From: Negativicutes bacterium
GTDB lineage: Bacteria; Bacillota_C; Negativicutes; Sporomusales_B; JARLHX01
Length of the DNA stretch: 64,000 nucleotides
Direction of reading: 5' to 3'
Assembly: GCA_031292035.1 (NCBI GenBank)
Contig: JARLHX010000018.1
Coordinates: 74,586 to 138,585, forward strand
Numbering within the stretch: position 1 is the first letter of the stretch; each line of letters opens with the position of its first letter. Below are positions 1 through 9,653 of this stretch, one piece after another. The notes under the pieces are model-generated. The model ran no database searches. It was not told the origin of the DNA and was given only the letters and a program-made list of their open reading frames with translations. The position numbers and the translations under genes were made by a program.

Positions 1-726
1 CTAGAATCACAGGTGCAAATATCGGTTTACCTGCAAGATGGCCTGGGGGACCGTGATGTTCGGGAGGTCGGAACCCGCATCACTAAGCTGCCGGGGGTCG
101 TCCAGGTGACTTTTGTCGGAAAAGAGGAGGCCTTGACTCGTTTTAAATCGCGGCTGGGCGAGCAGCAAAGCATTCTGACTGCTCTCGGGGATACCAATCC
201 GTTGCCCAACGCGTTCGAGGTAAAGGTGGACAATCCGGATAAGGTGAAGCCGGTGGCTCAGGCCGTCAGCCAGCTGAAAGGTGTGGAAAACGCCAAGTTC
301 GGCAAGGAAGTGGTGGAGCATCTTTTCGCGCTGACCCATATGGTCCGGATCTTTGGCTTGGTGCTTATCCTGTTTTTGGCGCTGGCAGCCTTGTTTATCA
401 TTTCCAATACCATCCGGATTACCGTGTTCGCCAGACGCAAGGAGATCGGCATCATGAAATACGTCGGCGCGACCGATTCATTCATCCGCTGGCCTTTTCT
501 GATTGAGGGCATGATCCTCGGGTTCGGCGGGGCATTCATCGCCGTGCTGCTGCTGACCAAAACTTATTCGCTTTTCACCGAAAAGGTTTATGAATCGATG
601 GCTTTTTTGCCGCTGATTCCTAAATACCCTTTTTTGACTAATATCAGCATTGTTCTGCTGGTAATCGGCACCGCGATCGGCGCTCTAGGAAGTACCATTT
701 CCCTCAAGCGCTTTATGAAGGTGTAA
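1..726 (+). CDS. ftsX: Cell division protein FtsX (5' truncated by window edge)
   Basis: Membrane partner of the FtsE ATPase; in Firmicutes FtsEX controls peptidoglycan hydrolases at division or elongation sites. The frame is open to base 1, so the N-terminal cytoplasmic segment and first membrane helix are missing; 241 residues remain. The visible part holds the extracellular FtsX domain (about residues 1-110, starting near LESQVQISVYLQDG), then helices around residues 117-140, 165-185 and 215-235, with the conserved cytoplasmic stretch RRKEIGIMKYVGAT between them. The GTG at 13 is in frame but internal. A strong ribosome binding site for a secreted M23 peptidase follows at once, a common FtsEX arrangement because such coiled-coil LytM proteins are FtsEX-activated. 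Confidence 0.95.
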   Translation, partial: LESQVQISVYLQDGLGDRDVREVGTRITKLPGVVQVTFVGKEEALTRFKSRLGEQQSILTALGDTNPLPNAFEVKVDNPDKVKPVAQAVSQLKGVENAKFGKEVVEHLFALTHMVRIFGLVLILFLALAALFIISNTIRITVFARRKEIGIMKYVGATDSFIRWPFLIEGMILGFGGAFIAVLLLTKTYSLFTEKVYESMAFLPLIPKYPFLTNISIVLLVIGTAIGALGSTISLKRFMKV

Positions 727-740
727 AAAGGAGGAAAAGG

Positions 741-1874
741 ATGACCCAGACGAAACGTTTTCTTGCCCTGTTCTTGATGATTCTACTGGTGCTGATGGCC
801 ATCGCACCGGTATTGGCTGCTGATACAGAAGAGCAGCAGCGGCAGTTGGAGGAAATCCAGCGCCAGATGCAGCAGCAGCAAAACCGCGCCAACCAGGCTC
901 AGCGCCAGGTAAATAGCCTGTCAGATCGGTTGCAGGTTATCCAGACCGACCTCGACGCAGCGCTCGGTGAATACAATACCATCCAGTCCAAACGGGCCTA
1001 TACCGAGCAACAGATTCGGACCAATACCGAGATATTGGCCAAGGCGGAGAAAAATTTAGTGGAGCGCACCCAAATATTAAACAAGCGAATTCGCGACATC
1101 TACGAAAACGGCCAGGTGAGCTATCTGGACGTGCTCTTGGGGGCCGCGGATTTTGGAGACTTTACCACCAGGGTTGACATTTTGCAGCGGGTACTACGCC
1201 AGGATGCCAGCCTAATCGCCAAAGTCAAGGCGGAACGGGAACTGGTGACCCAAAAAAAGGCGGAGCTGGAACGGGACCGGGCGGCGATAGTGGAGCTGGA
1301 GAAGGTGGCCGCCGAGAAGAAAAGTGTCATTGAAACCAGAAGAAATCAGCAGGAAGGCGTGCTTAATGTTGCGGTCAACGAACGTGATTCCGCAGAGCAG
1401 GCCTATCAGGAACTGCAGGAGACATCAAGGCGAATTGAACGGATGATTCGCAATCACGAGTCAGGCAACCGGGAGAGCGCCGGTGCCAGCGGCGTGATGA
1501 TGTGGCCTCTCGATGGTCCGATTACATCGCCTTTTGGCTGGCGGACCCATCCTATTTTTGGGACCCAGCTCTACCATTCAGGGATCGATATCGGTGCCGA
1601 CTATGGTGAGTCGGTCCATGCCGCCGACGGCGGGGTGATTATTTACGCCGACTGGATGGGCGGTTACGGCAAGGCAGTGATTATCGACCATGGTAGCGGC
1701 ATAACGACCCTTTACGGCCATAATTCCGAATTGTTGGTCGGTGAAGGGCAGCGGGTACGCAAGGGCCAGACCATCGCCAGGGCAGGGGCCACTGGTTATG
1801 CTACCGGGCCGCATGTCCATTTTGAGGTGCGGCAGAACGGGACCCCAGTCAATCCGATGGGTTATTTGCCCTGA
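741..1874 (+). CDS. Secreted coiled-coil M23 (LytM) peptidase, EnvC/PcsB-like murein hydrolase or activator
   Basis: 377 residues. A signal peptide covers about residues 1-27 (KRF, a hydrophobic core, then VLAA). Residues 30-240 are a long Gln/Glu/Arg-rich coiled coil, the type that docks on FtsX. The C-terminal LytM domain (about 255-377) keeps the zinc-site motifs: HSGIDIG and the H358-x-H360 pair in GPHVHFEV, so it could be an active glycyl endopeptidase rather than a degenerate activator. The start has AAGGAGG at 728-734. Lying 14 bases after ftsX, it is most likely the peptidoglycan hydrolase controlled by this FtsEX; that pairing is inference from position. Confidence 0.9.
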   Translation: MTQTKRFLALFLMILLVLMAIAPVLAADTEEQQRQLEEIQRQMQQQQNRANQAQRQVNSLSDRLQVIQTDLDAALGEYNTIQSKRAYTEQQIRTNTEILAKAEKNLVERTQILNKRIRDIYENGQVSYLDVLLGAADFGDFTTRVDILQRVLRQDASLIAKVKAERELVTQKKAELERDRAAIVELEKVAAEKKSVIETRRNQQEGVLNVAVNERDSAEQAYQELQETSRRIERMIRNHESGNRESAGASGVMMWPLDGPITSPFGWRTHPIFGTQLYHSGIDIGADYGESVHAADGGVIIYADWMGGYGKAVIIDHGSGITTLYGHNSELLVGEGQRVRKGQTIARAGATGYATGPHVHFEVRQNGTPVNPMGYLP

Positions 1875-1886
1875 TGCGCATATCCA

Positions 1887-1923
1887 GCGAAAAATCTACA
1901 TATAGTTAGGTAGAGTTTTTCGC
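1887..1923 (+). other. Intergenic hairpin between M23 peptidase and ctpA
   Basis: A 13-bp stem with one bulged G: GCGAAAAATCTAC (1887-1899) pairs with GTAGA-G-TTTTTCGC (1910-1923). The U-run lies in the 3' arm and there is no T tract afterwards, so it could be a weak terminator or a processing or stability element. Function not shown. Confidence 0.4.
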
Positions 1924-1947
1924 CAGAAACGAATAGAGGTGTAGGCG

Positions 1948-3096
1948 TTGTCCAACCGGAACAAGCTGATTCTCGGGGTTGTCACAGTAGTGCTAGCCAC
2001 CTTTCTGTTGACATCTGTCGGTTATTTTTATCTGCTGCAGTCGTGGTCAGGTGACGCCCTCGGGACGCTGCGAATCATCGGCGTCATGAAGCTTGTCAAA
2101 GCCCGCTATGTGGAAGACGTACCGGTAGAGACCCTCATGAACGGCGCTATTAAGGGAATCGTTAATTCACTGGGTGATCCTCATTCCATTTACATGGAGC
2201 CCAAGTTGTTTAAAGAGTTTATGATTGAGACCGAAGGCTCTTTCGGCGGTGTGGGAATCGTGATCGGCGTCAAGGACAAGGTGTTGACCGTTGTTTCGCC
2301 GATTGAAGGAACTCCCGGCGACAAGGCGGGAATCAAGAGCGGCGATCAGATTATGAAAATTGACGGTCAGGATACCAAGGATATGGCCCTAGATGAAGCG
2401 GTCAGCAAGATACGCGGACCGGAGGGGACGCAAGTTGCCTTAACGCTCAGGCGAAACCAGGAGGTTAAGGAGTATACTTTGATCCGTTCCAATATCCAGA
2501 TCAAGACAGTCACCGGCAAGATGCTGCCAGGTGATATCGGCTATATTCGCCTGTCGATGTTCAACGAGAATACCGGCAGTGATTTTAGCCGCAAATACCA
2601 GGAGCTTGAAAAAGAGGGTATGAAGTCGCTGATTCTTGATTTACGCGATAATCCTGGCGGGCTGCTGGAGGAAAGCGCCAAGGTGGCCGGTAAGCTTGTG
2701 CCGAAAGGACCTATCGTGTCTGTTGTCCAGCGCAGTGGTCAGCGTGATACGCAGTATTCCAGCCTGGAAACATTGAAATATCCACTGGTGGTGCTTGTCA
2801 ACGGCGGTAGTGCCAGTGCTTCGGAAATTGTCGCCGGCGCCGTTCAGGACACCGGTGCAGGGACCCTGGTGGGAACCAAGACCTTTGGCAAGGGATCGGT
2901 GCAGACCATTCAGCGTCTGGGGGGCAACACGGCAATCAAGCTGACGATTGCCAAGTATTATACGCCAAATGACCGCTCCATCAATGGCATCGGGATTGAG
3001 CCTGATGTCAAAGTGGAGGCACCGGAAAACAGGGATCCAAGCAGTGCCGATATCCAGCTGGATAAAGCGGTGGAGATCATAAAAAACAAAAAATAG
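1948..3096 (+). CDS. ctpA: S41-family carboxy-terminal processing protease
   Basis: 382 residues, TTG start with a GAGGTG-like site upstream. Residues 7-30 are an N-terminal membrane anchor; a PDZ domain lies at about 95-175 (GGVGIVIGVKDK); the S41 catalytic core follows. The Ser-Lys dyad is visible: S290 in GGSASASE and K315 in GTKTFGKG, 25 residues apart as in the D1-processing protease. It cleaves misfolded or regulatory proteins at the outer face of the membrane. It follows the FtsX/M23 pair, an order common in Firmicutes, where Ctp proteases trim cell-wall enzymes. Confidence 0.93.
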   Translation: MSNRNKLILGVVTVVLATFLLTSVGYFYLLQSWSGDALGTLRIIGVMKLVKARYVEDVPVETLMNGAIKGIVNSLGDPHSIYMEPKLFKEFMIETEGSFGGVGIVIGVKDKVLTVVSPIEGTPGDKAGIKSGDQIMKIDGQDTKDMALDEAVSKIRGPEGTQVALTLRRNQEVKEYTLIRSNIQIKTVTGKMLPGDIGYIRLSMFNENTGSDFSRKYQELEKEGMKSLILDLRDNPGGLLEESAKVAGKLVPKGPIVSVVQRSGQRDTQYSSLETLKYPLVVLVNGGSASASEIVAGAVQDTGAGTLVGTKTFGKGSVQTIQRLGGNTAIKLTIAKYYTPNDRSINGIGIEPDVKVEAPENRDPSSADIQLDKAVEIIKNKK

Positions 3097-3108
3097 TGCA
3101 CAAAATAG

Positions 3109-3134
3109 GAGCGGGCCGGATGGCCCGCTCTTTG
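3109..3134 (+). terminator. Rho-independent terminator after ctpA
   Basis: Stem GAGCGGGCC / GGCCCGCTC with a short loop (GAT), followed by TTT. It lies 13 bases after the ctpA stop codon and closes the ftsX-ctpA unit. Confidence 0.75.
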
Positions 3135-3177
3135 GTCCCTTGGGGTAAGGTTCTGACCGGCCGCACCTCGGCATTAT

Positions 3178-3206
3178 TTGTGCTTGTGTGCCGCATGTGA
3201 TACTAT
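3178..3206 (+). promoter_or_regulatory. Promoter for the PDZ membrane protein gene
   Basis: TTGTGC at 3178-3183, 17-base spacer, TACTAT at 3201-3206, with an extended -10 TGA directly before it. It sits 30 bases before the start codon at 3236. Confidence 0.5.
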
Positions 3207-3235
3207 TTTTCTAACAAGGATATTGGGGTGAAGGC

Positions 3236-4477
3236 ATGTTTCCCTGGCAGGAGTTCTTTCAGCTTATATTTCAAGGTACGATCCAGGTATATCTCCAGGC
3301 CATGTTCTGGCTGATTTTGGGGATTGTCGCCTTCCAGTACTGGCGGATGCAACGGGATCAGGTGAAGATGTTTGGTGTTTACGGCTATTCCCTATGGCGA
3401 CAGGTGCTGCTTGCCGCCCTTTACGGCACTGTCGGCGGGATGCTGGCCAGTTTGCTCCTGGCGCTGACCGGGGTGACGCTCAATCAGGTCGGGCTTGGTT
3501 ATATTTGGCCGGTGGCCATTTTGCTGATGGCGATCAATTTGCGGTTTATGTGTTTCGCTTACGCCGGAGGGCTGGTGGCTGCCTCCTGTGCAATATTCGG
3601 CTGGCCGGAGGTCAATGTGCCGCAGGTGCTGGCATTGGTAGCCATTCTCCATATCACCGAGAGTATTTTGATTTATATCAGTGGCCGCCAGAGTGATGTG
3701 CCGTTGATTTTGCGCCGCGACGACAGTCGGCTGGTAGGAGCCTTCAATCTGCAGAATTTTTGGCCGCTGCCGCTGGTGCTGCTTGCGGCGGTGACAGTAC
3801 CGGAAGCCTCATTACCGGCCGGGAGTATCAATATGCCGGACTGGTGGCCGCTGCTGCCGATTGCCGAGATTCCTCCGGAGGGCCAGACCTGGCTATATGG
3901 TATGATTCCCGTAGTGGCGGCCCTGGGCTATGCCGATATCGCAGTCTCCAGCTCGCCGGCAGCCCGCAGGCGGCGGTCAGCCCTCCACCTGGCCCTCTAC
4001 AGCGGTGTGCTGCTCACCCTGGCCCTCCTTTCGGCCCATTACCAGTGGCTGCAGTTGTTCGCCGCCCTCCTTTCGCCATTGGGACACGAATTTTTGATCC
4101 AGATGGACAACCGGCGGGAGATGCGGGGGACGCCGCGGTTTATACCACCCGACCACGGCGTGATGGTCCTTGAAACCCTGGAGAAGTCCCCGGCCCGGAT
4201 GCTGGGGTTAAAACCAGGCGATATTTTGCTGGAACTGGACGGGATGAAAGTGGATGACGGGTTTTCCCTGGCCCAGGCCATCAGCCTGCTGTCACAGGAA
4301 TTTGCCGTGAGTTATAGCCGGGAAGGGCAGTTGTTGGCCGGCTCGGGCCGGTTTATCGGCGGGGAACGCCGCCTGGGGCTGATCCTGGTGCCGGAGGGAT
4401 ATGAGCGGCATTATGCCGAGATTCCCCGTGAACGGTATGGTCTGCTGGATTGGCTGAAACGCCGCTGGAAGCGGTAA
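3236..4477 (+). CDS. Polytopic membrane protein with C-terminal PDZ domain
   Basis: 413 residues. About eight to nine hydrophobic segments fill residues 1-285; a PDZ domain spans about 300-375 (GVMVLETLEKSPARMLGLKPGDILLEL is its core), and the tail is basic. The ribosome binding site GGGGTGAAGG precedes ATG at 3236. The architecture resembles the B. subtilis SwrA/MinJ-type PDZ membrane proteins and other CtpA-linked PDZ scaffolds; the specific function is unknown. It has its own promoter but follows ctpA, so a role near the membrane in division or proteolysis is plausible but only inferred. Confidence 0.8.
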   Translation: MFPWQEFFQLIFQGTIQVYLQAMFWLILGIVAFQYWRMQRDQVKMFGVYGYSLWRQVLLAALYGTVGGMLASLLLALTGVTLNQVGLGYIWPVAILLMAINLRFMCFAYAGGLVAASCAIFGWPEVNVPQVLALVAILHITESILIYISGRQSDVPLILRRDDSRLVGAFNLQNFWPLPLVLLAAVTVPEASLPAGSINMPDWWPLLPIAEIPPEGQTWLYGMIPVVAALGYADIAVSSSPAARRRRSALHLALYSGVLLTLALLSAHYQWLQLFAALLSPLGHEFLIQMDNRREMRGTPRFIPPDHGVMVLETLEKSPARMLGLKPGDILLELDGMKVDDGFSLAQAISLLSQEFAVSYSREGQLLAGSGRFIGGERRLGLILVPEGYERHYAEIPRERYGLLDWLKRRWKR

Positions 4478-4504
4478 ATTAATACCCCAAAGCGAGAATA
4501 TTTA

Positions 4505-4513
4505 TGTTATAAT
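4505..4513 (+). promoter_or_regulatory. Extended -10 promoter upstream of uvrB
   Basis: TGT-TATAAT (4505-4513), an extended -10 without a clear -35. The same TGn-TATAAT form recurs before other genes here (33257, 56831, 62186, 62711). A second candidate nearer the gene is TTGCTC (4576-4581), 17 bases, TAGTAT (4599-4604), which lies within the LexA-box region. Confidence 0.4.
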
Positions 4514-4580
4514 AATTTTCACCGGATAACGGTTACAGACAAACCGATGGGGGTTTGACAGAAACGTGTTGGAACTTGCT

Positions 4581-4625
4581 CGAACGTATGTACTGTGATA
4601 GTATAAAAATACGAACGTTTGTTCT
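4581..4625 (+). promoter_or_regulatory. Pair of LexA (DinR) SOS boxes upstream of uvrB
   Basis: CGAACGTTTGTTCT at 4612-4625 contains the perfect GAAC-N4-GTTC core of the Gram-positive LexA operator. A near match, CGAACGTATGTACT, lies at 4581-4594 with one core mismatch. The spacing, 31 bases between starts, puts both on about the same helix face. They bracket the proximal promoter candidate, so uvrB (and uvrA behind it) should be SOS-induced. Confidence 0.8.
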
Positions 4626-4651
4626 AAAATTAACACATGATGGTGATAAAT

Positions 4652-6712
4652 ATGGCGATGGTCCCCAATCTGAAAACCACATATCAAGAAGGCGCCATTC
4701 CTTTTCGCGTGGTGGCGCCCTTTGTGCCCACCGGCGATCAACCCACGGCGATCAGTCAGCTGACCGCAGGGGTGCAGCGGGGTGATTGGGCCCAGGTGCT
4801 GCTGGGAGCCACCGGCACCGGCAAGACCTTTACAATAGCCAAGACCATCGAGGCGGTGCAAAAGCCGACCTTGGTCATAGCCCACAATAAGACACTGGCG
4901 GCTCAGCTGGCCAGTGAATTTAAGGATTTTTTCCCTGACAACGCGGTGGAGTATTTTGTCAGCTACTACGATTATTATCAGCCTGAGGCCTATATCGCCC
5001 ATACCGATACCTATATCGAGAAAGACGCCTCGATCAACGACGAGATCGACAAGCTCCGCCACTCGGCCACCAGTTCGCTGTTTGAGCGGCGGGACGTCAT
5101 TGTCGTGGCCAGCGTGTCTTGTATTTACGGCCTGGGTTCTCCGGAGGATTACTACAACCTGGTGCTGTCTGTCCGTCAGGGCCAAACCCGCGACCGGGAT
5201 GAAATTTTGCGCCGGCTGGTGGATATTCAGTATGAACGCAACGACGTCAATTTCGTGCGCGGTAAATTCCGGGTGAGGGGCGACGTGATCGAGATATTCC
5301 CGGCCGCCTACGGCGAGCGGGCGGTACGCATCGAACTGTTCGGCGACGAGGTCGACCGGATTCTGGAGATTGACACCCTGACCGGGGAAATTCTGGCGGA
5401 ACGCAAACATATCGCTATTTACCCTGCCTCCCACTATGTCACCTCCCGCGACAACCTGCTGCGGGCGGTGGGCGACATCGAGGCCGAACTGGAAGAACGG
5501 CTGGCGGTGCTGAATAGCCAGAATAAGGTTCTGGAAGCCCAGCGGCTGGCCCAGCGCACCAAGTACGACCTGGAAATGATGCAGGAGATGGGCTACTGTT
5601 CGGGAATCGAAAATTATTCCCGTCATCTTACCAACCGCAAAGCCGGGGATCCGCCCTACACCCTGATCGACTATTTCCCTGATGATTTTATGATTGTCAT
5701 CGACGAATCTCACGCTACCCTGCCCCAGCTCAGGGCGATGTATGCCGGTGACCGCTCGCGCAAAGAGACGCTGGTGCAGCATGGTTTTCGCCTGCCATCG
5801 GCCTATGACAACCGGCCGTTGAATTTTGACGAATTTATCGAACGGATCAATCAGGTCATTTATGTGTCGGCGACACCATCTGAATACGAAAAGAAGGCCA
5901 GCAGTCAGATCGCTGAGCAGATCATCAGACCCACCGGACTGGTGGACCCCGAGGTCGAGGTGCGGCCCATCAAGGGACAGATCGATGACCTTTTGGGGGA
6001 AATCAAGGAGCGTGCCGCCCGGAACGAACGGGTCCTTGTCACCACCCTGACCAAAAAGATGGCTGAGGATCTCACCGAATATTTTCGGGAAATGGGGGTG
6101 CGGGTGCGCTACCTGCATTCTGAGATAGTGACGATCGAACGGGTGGAGATCATCCGCTGCTTGCGGGCCGGCGTCTTTGATGTGTTGGTGGGGATCAACC
6201 TTCTCCGTGAGGGGCTAGACCTGCCGGAAGTATCGCTGGTGGCCATTCTCGACGCTGACAAAGAAGGCTTTTTGCGCTCAGAGACCTCGCTGATCCAGAC
6301 AACAGGCCGAGCCGCCCGCAATGTGCGCGGCCGGGTCATTATGTATGCCGATAAAATTACCGATTCGATGCGCCGGGCTATCGGCGAGACCGATCGGCGC
6401 CGCGCCGTGCAGCAGGCCTACAACGTCGAGCACGGCATCACTCCCCAGACCATTCAAAAAAGGGTCAAGGATCTGATCGAAACCACCAAGGTGGCGGAAG
6501 CGTCTGCCGAATACCGGGCCGACCGGATCAGCAGCATGACCAGGACCGAGACGCTGGAACTGATCACCAAGCTGGAGAAGGAAATGCGTCAGGCATCGAA
6601 ACTGTTGGAGTTTGAGCGGGCTGCCGAACTGCGGGACATGATCGTCGAGCTTAGGCAGCGGCTGGCCGAAGGGCCGTCGCCCAAAAAGGATAAGAAGGCT
6701 CGCAATAAATAG
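4652..6712 (+). CDS. uvrB: Excinuclease ABC subunit B
   Basis: 686 residues from the ATG at 4652; ATGs at 4637 and 4640 are in frame, but GGTGAT (4642-4647) is the only good Shine-Dalgarno match and favours 4652. UvrB receives damage from UvrA, verifies it with its beta-hairpin and recruits UvrC. Visible: Walker A GATGTGKT, the beta-hairpin region [11 protein letters not shown], helicase motifs ([23 protein letters not shown]) and the C-terminal UVR coiled coil that binds UvrC. Family length is normal. uvrA follows after 40 bases, so the two form an SOS unit. Confidence 0.98.
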   Translation: MAMVPNLKTTYQEGAIPFRVVAPFVPTGDQPTAISQLTAGVQRGDWAQVLLGATGTGKTFTIAKTIEAVQKPTLVIAHNKTLAAQLASEFKDFFPDNAVEYFVSYYDYYQPEAYIAHTDTYIEKDASINDEIDKLRHSATSSLFERRDVIVVASVSCIYGLGSPEDYYNLVLSVRQGQTRDRDEILRRLVDIQYERNDVNFVRGKFRVRGDVIEIFPAAYGERAVRIELFGDEVDRILEIDTLTGEILAERKHIAIYPASHYVTSRDNLLRAVGDIEAELEERLAVLNSQNKVLEAQRLAQRTKYDLEMMQEMGYCSGIENYSRHLTNRKAGDPPYTLIDYFPDDFMIVIDESHATLPQLRAMYAGDRSRKETLVQHGFRLPSAYDNRPLNFDEFIERINQVIYVSATPSEYEKKASSQIAEQIIRPTGLVDPEVEVRPIKGQIDDLLGEIKERAARNERVLVTTLTKKMAEDLTEYFREMGVRVRYLHSEIVTIERVEIIRCLRAGVFDVLVGINLLREGLDLPEVSLVAILDADKEGFLRSETSLIQTTGRAARNVRGRVIMYADKITDSMRRAIGETDRRRAVQQAYNVEHGITPQTIQKRVKDLIETTKVAEASAEYRADRISSMTRTETLELITKLEKEMRQASKLLEFERAAELRDMIVELRQRLAEGPSPKKDKKARNK

Positions 6713-6752
6713 AGCTGTTAAAACAACTGTAATTAATCCGGAGGATATAACA

Positions 6753-9596
6753 TTGAAAGACAAAATCATTGTCAAAGGTGCCAGACAACACAATTTGAAG
6801 AATATCGACATAGAAATTCCCCGCGAAGAGCTGGTGGTTATCACTGGACTGAGCGGTTCAGGAAAATCATCGCTGGCTTTCGATACCATTTATGCCGAGG
6901 GGCAGCGCCGTTATGTGGAGTCGCTGTCGGCCTACGCCCGGCAGTTTCTCGGCCAGATGGACAAGCCCGATGTCGACTATATCGAGGGTCTTTCCCCGGC
7001 CATCTCCATCGACCAAAAGACCACCAGCCGCAACCCGCGGTCGACAGTCGGCACGGTAACCGAAATCTACGACTATTTGCGGCTACTGTTCGCCCGGGCC
7101 GGGCGGCCCCACTGCCCCGAATGCGGCAACGCCATTAGCCAGCAGACGGTCGAGCAGATGGTGGACCAACTGCTGGCCCAGGGGGACGGGACCCGGATGT
7201 CGATTCTGGCACCGGTGATCCGCGGCAAAAAAGGCGAACATGTCAAGGTGCTGGAGGAGATCCGCAAGGACGGCTATGTCCGGGTCAGGGTGGATGGTGT
7301 GGTGATGGATGTCACTGACCAGATCAAGCTGGAACGGAATAAGAAACACACCATCGAAGTGGTGATCGACCGGATCGCCATCCGCGAAGGCATTGCCCAG
7401 CGGCTGGCCGATTCGTTAGAAACGGCCCTCAAGCTGTCAGAAGGCGTAGTGATCGTCGATGTGGTCGACGGCAAGGAGCTGGTTTTCAGTCAAAACTTTG
7501 CCTGCGTGGACTGCGGCATCAGTCTGCCGGAAATCGCGCCGCGAATATTCTCCTTTAACAGCCCCTATGGCGCCTGCCCCGACTGCACCGGTCTCGGCAA
7601 CAATATGGAGATCGACCCAGCCATGGTCATTCCTGACGGCACCAAGTCACTGATCGATGGCGCCATCGCTCCGCTCAGCAAGAATACCAACTCCTGGTTC
7701 ATGTGTCAGCTGGAGGCGGTGATGGAGAGCCACGGCAAGTCGCTTGCCGCTGTGTGGGACGAGCTGGACGAAGCGATGCAAAAACTGATTCTCTGGGGGG
7801 CCGGCGAGCAGAAGTTTAGTTTTCAATACGAGAATATGTACGGCGAACGGCGCACCTATCACTCGGTGTTCGAAGGTGTTATCCCGATGATCAACCGCCG
7901 TTACCGGGAGACTACCTCTGACTGGTCGCGGGAAGAGATCGAAGAATATATGAGTTCCAAGCCCTGCCCCACCTGCAAGGGTGCCCGGCTCAAGCCCGAG
8001 GCGCTGGCGGTCAAGGTTGGCGGAAAAAATATTTATGAGGTTACCCGGCTGACAATAGCAGCCTGTCAGGAATTTTTCGCCGGTCTGGAACTGACCGAAC
8101 GGGAAAAGACGATTGCTCAGCAGATCCTGAAAGAGATCAGGGCCCGGCTCGGCTTTTTGCTGAATGTCGGCCTGGATTATCTCACCCTTGACCGGGCGGC
8201 CGGAACACTGAGCGGCGGCGAGGCCCAGCGTATCCGTCTGGCCACTCAGATCGGCTCCGGTCTGGTGGGGGTGCTGTATATTCTTGATGAACCGAGCATC
8301 GGTCTGCACCAGCGCGACAACAGCAGATTGCTCAGCACCCTGAAAAAGCTGCGCGATCTGGGCAATACTCTGCTGGTGGTGGAACATGACGAGGAGACCA
8401 TGTACGCCGCCGACCATATCATCGACATCGGCCCGGCGGCCGGAGCCCACGGGGGCACCGTTGTCGCGCAGGGGACGGTGGAGGAGATCAAGGCCTGTGA
8501 GGCTTCGGTCACCGGCCAGTATCTTATCGGCAAAAAATTTATCCCCCTGCCGCTGACGCGACGCCAGCCGAACGGCAAGTGGCTGGAGGTAGTCGGGGCC
8601 AGGGAAAATAATCTGCGCAATCTCACCGTCAGGTTCCCGCTGGGGGTATTTACGGCGGTGACCGGAGTATCGGGTTCAGGCAAGAGCACGCTGGTCAATG
8701 AAATCCTTTACAAGGGACTGGCAAACCGGGTATACGGCAGCCGCCTGCGGCCAGGCGACCATGACGCCATCCGTGGCGCCGAGTATATTGATAAGATCAT
8801 CGACATCGATCAGTCGCCGATCGGCCGGACGCCGCGTTCCAATCCGGCGACTTATACCGGTCTGTTTGACGTCATTCGCGAGGTGTTTAGCCAGACGCCG
8901 GAGGCCCGGATGCGCGGCTATAAGCCGGGCCGGTTCAGCTTCAACGTCAAAGGCGGTCGCTGCGAGGCCTGCCGCGGTGACGGCATCATCAAGATCGAGA
9001 TGCATTTTCTGCCTGACGTCTATGTGCCCTGCGAAGTCTGCAAAGGAGCGCGCTATAACCGCGAGACGCTGGAGGTGCGCTATAAGGGCAAGACCATCGC
9101 CCAGGTGCTGGATATGGTGGTGGATGAGGGGGAGGAGTTTTTCCGCAACCTTCCTAAAATCCATCGCAAGCTGGCGGTCTTAAAAGACGTCGGCCTGGGC
9201 TATATCAAACTGGGTCAGCCAGCTACCACCCTCAGCGGCGGCGAGGCCCAACGGGTCAAATTGGCCACCGAGCTGGCCCGCCGCAGCACCGGTAAGACCC
9301 TGTATATTTTGGACGAGCCGACTACCGGTCTCCATACCGCCGACATCCATCGGCTGCTCGAGGTGCTGCAGCGTCTGGTGGACGGCGGCGACACGGTGGT
9401 AGTCATCGAGCACAACATGGATGTCATCAAGACTGCCGACTACTGCATCGACCTCGGTCCGGAAGGCGGCTCGCGCGGCGGCATGGTGGTTGCCCAGGGG
9501 ACGCCGGAGGAGATTGTGGCGACTGCTGCGTCCTATACCGGTCAGTTTTTGCAGCCAGTGTTGGCCCGGGGTCAGGTGGCGGCGACGGAAGAATAG
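6753..9596 (+). CDS. uvrA: Excinuclease ABC subunit A
   Basis: 947 residues, TTG start with GGAG at 6740-6743. A dimeric ABC-type ATPase that scans DNA for bulky damage and loads UvrB. Two Walker A sites (GLSGSGKSS near residue 31; GVSGSGKST near 640), two ABC signatures (TLSGGEAQR) and the zinc-binding CxxC pairs (CPDC, CPTC, CEAC, CEVC) are all present. It is full length with no disruption and probably cotranscribed with uvrB. Confidence 0.98.
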   Translation: MKDKIIVKGARQHNLKNIDIEIPREELVVITGLSGSGKSSLAFDTIYAEGQRRYVESLSAYARQFLGQMDKPDVDYIEGLSPAISIDQKTTSRNPRSTVGTVTEIYDYLRLLFARAGRPHCPECGNAISQQTVEQMVDQLLAQGDGTRMSILAPVIRGKKGEHVKVLEEIRKDGYVRVRVDGVVMDVTDQIKLERNKKHTIEVVIDRIAIREGIAQRLADSLETALKLSEGVVIVDVVDGKELVFSQNFACVDCGISLPEIAPRIFSFNSPYGACPDCTGLGNNMEIDPAMVIPDGTKSLIDGAIAPLSKNTNSWFMCQLEAVMESHGKSLAAVWDELDEAMQKLILWGAGEQKFSFQYENMYGERRTYHSVFEGVIPMINRRYRETTSDWSREEIEEYMSSKPCPTCKGARLKPEALAVKVGGKNIYEVTRLTIAACQEFFAGLELTEREKTIAQQILKEIRARLGFLLNVGLDYLTLDRAAGTLSGGEAQRIRLATQIGSGLVGVLYILDEPSIGLHQRDNSRLLSTLKKLRDLGNTLLVVEHDEETMYAADHIIDIGPAAGAHGGTVVAQGTVEEIKACEASVTGQYLIGKKFIPLPLTRRQPNGKWLEVVGARENNLRNLTVRFPLGVFTAVTGVSGSGKSTLVNEILYKGLANRVYGSRLRPGDHDAIRGAEYIDKIIDIDQSPIGRTPRSNPATYTGLFDVIREVFSQTPEARMRGYKPGRFSFNVKGGRCEACRGDGIIKIEMHFLPDVYVPCEVCKGARYNRETLEVRYKGKTIAQVLDMVVDEGEEFFRNLPKIHRKLAVLKDVGLGYIKLGQPATTLSGGEAQRVKLATELARRSTGKTLYILDEPTTGLHTADIHRLLEVLQRLVDGGDTVVVIEHNMDVIKTADYCIDLGPEGGSRGGMVVAQGTPEEIVATAASYTGQFLQPVLARGQVAATEE

Positions 9597-9608
9597 AAAA
9601 TAAAAAAG

Positions 9609-9634
9609 TAAGGCGGGCCGCAAGGCCCGCCTTA
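9609..9634. terminator. Bidirectional terminator between uvrA and the biotin carboxylase gene
   Basis: AAGGCGGGCC (9610-9619), loop GCAA, GGCCCGCCTT (9624-9633). A-rich sequence on the left and on the right gives a T tract in either direction, which fits two convergent genes. Confidence 0.85.
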
Positions 9635-9653
9635 AAAGAAATTTTCCGAGTTA

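Noticed and set aside
4502..6118. 538-residue open frame on the minus strand over uvrB
   Set aside because: Shadow of uvrB; runs antisense across the conserved helicase motifs and has no recognisable domain.
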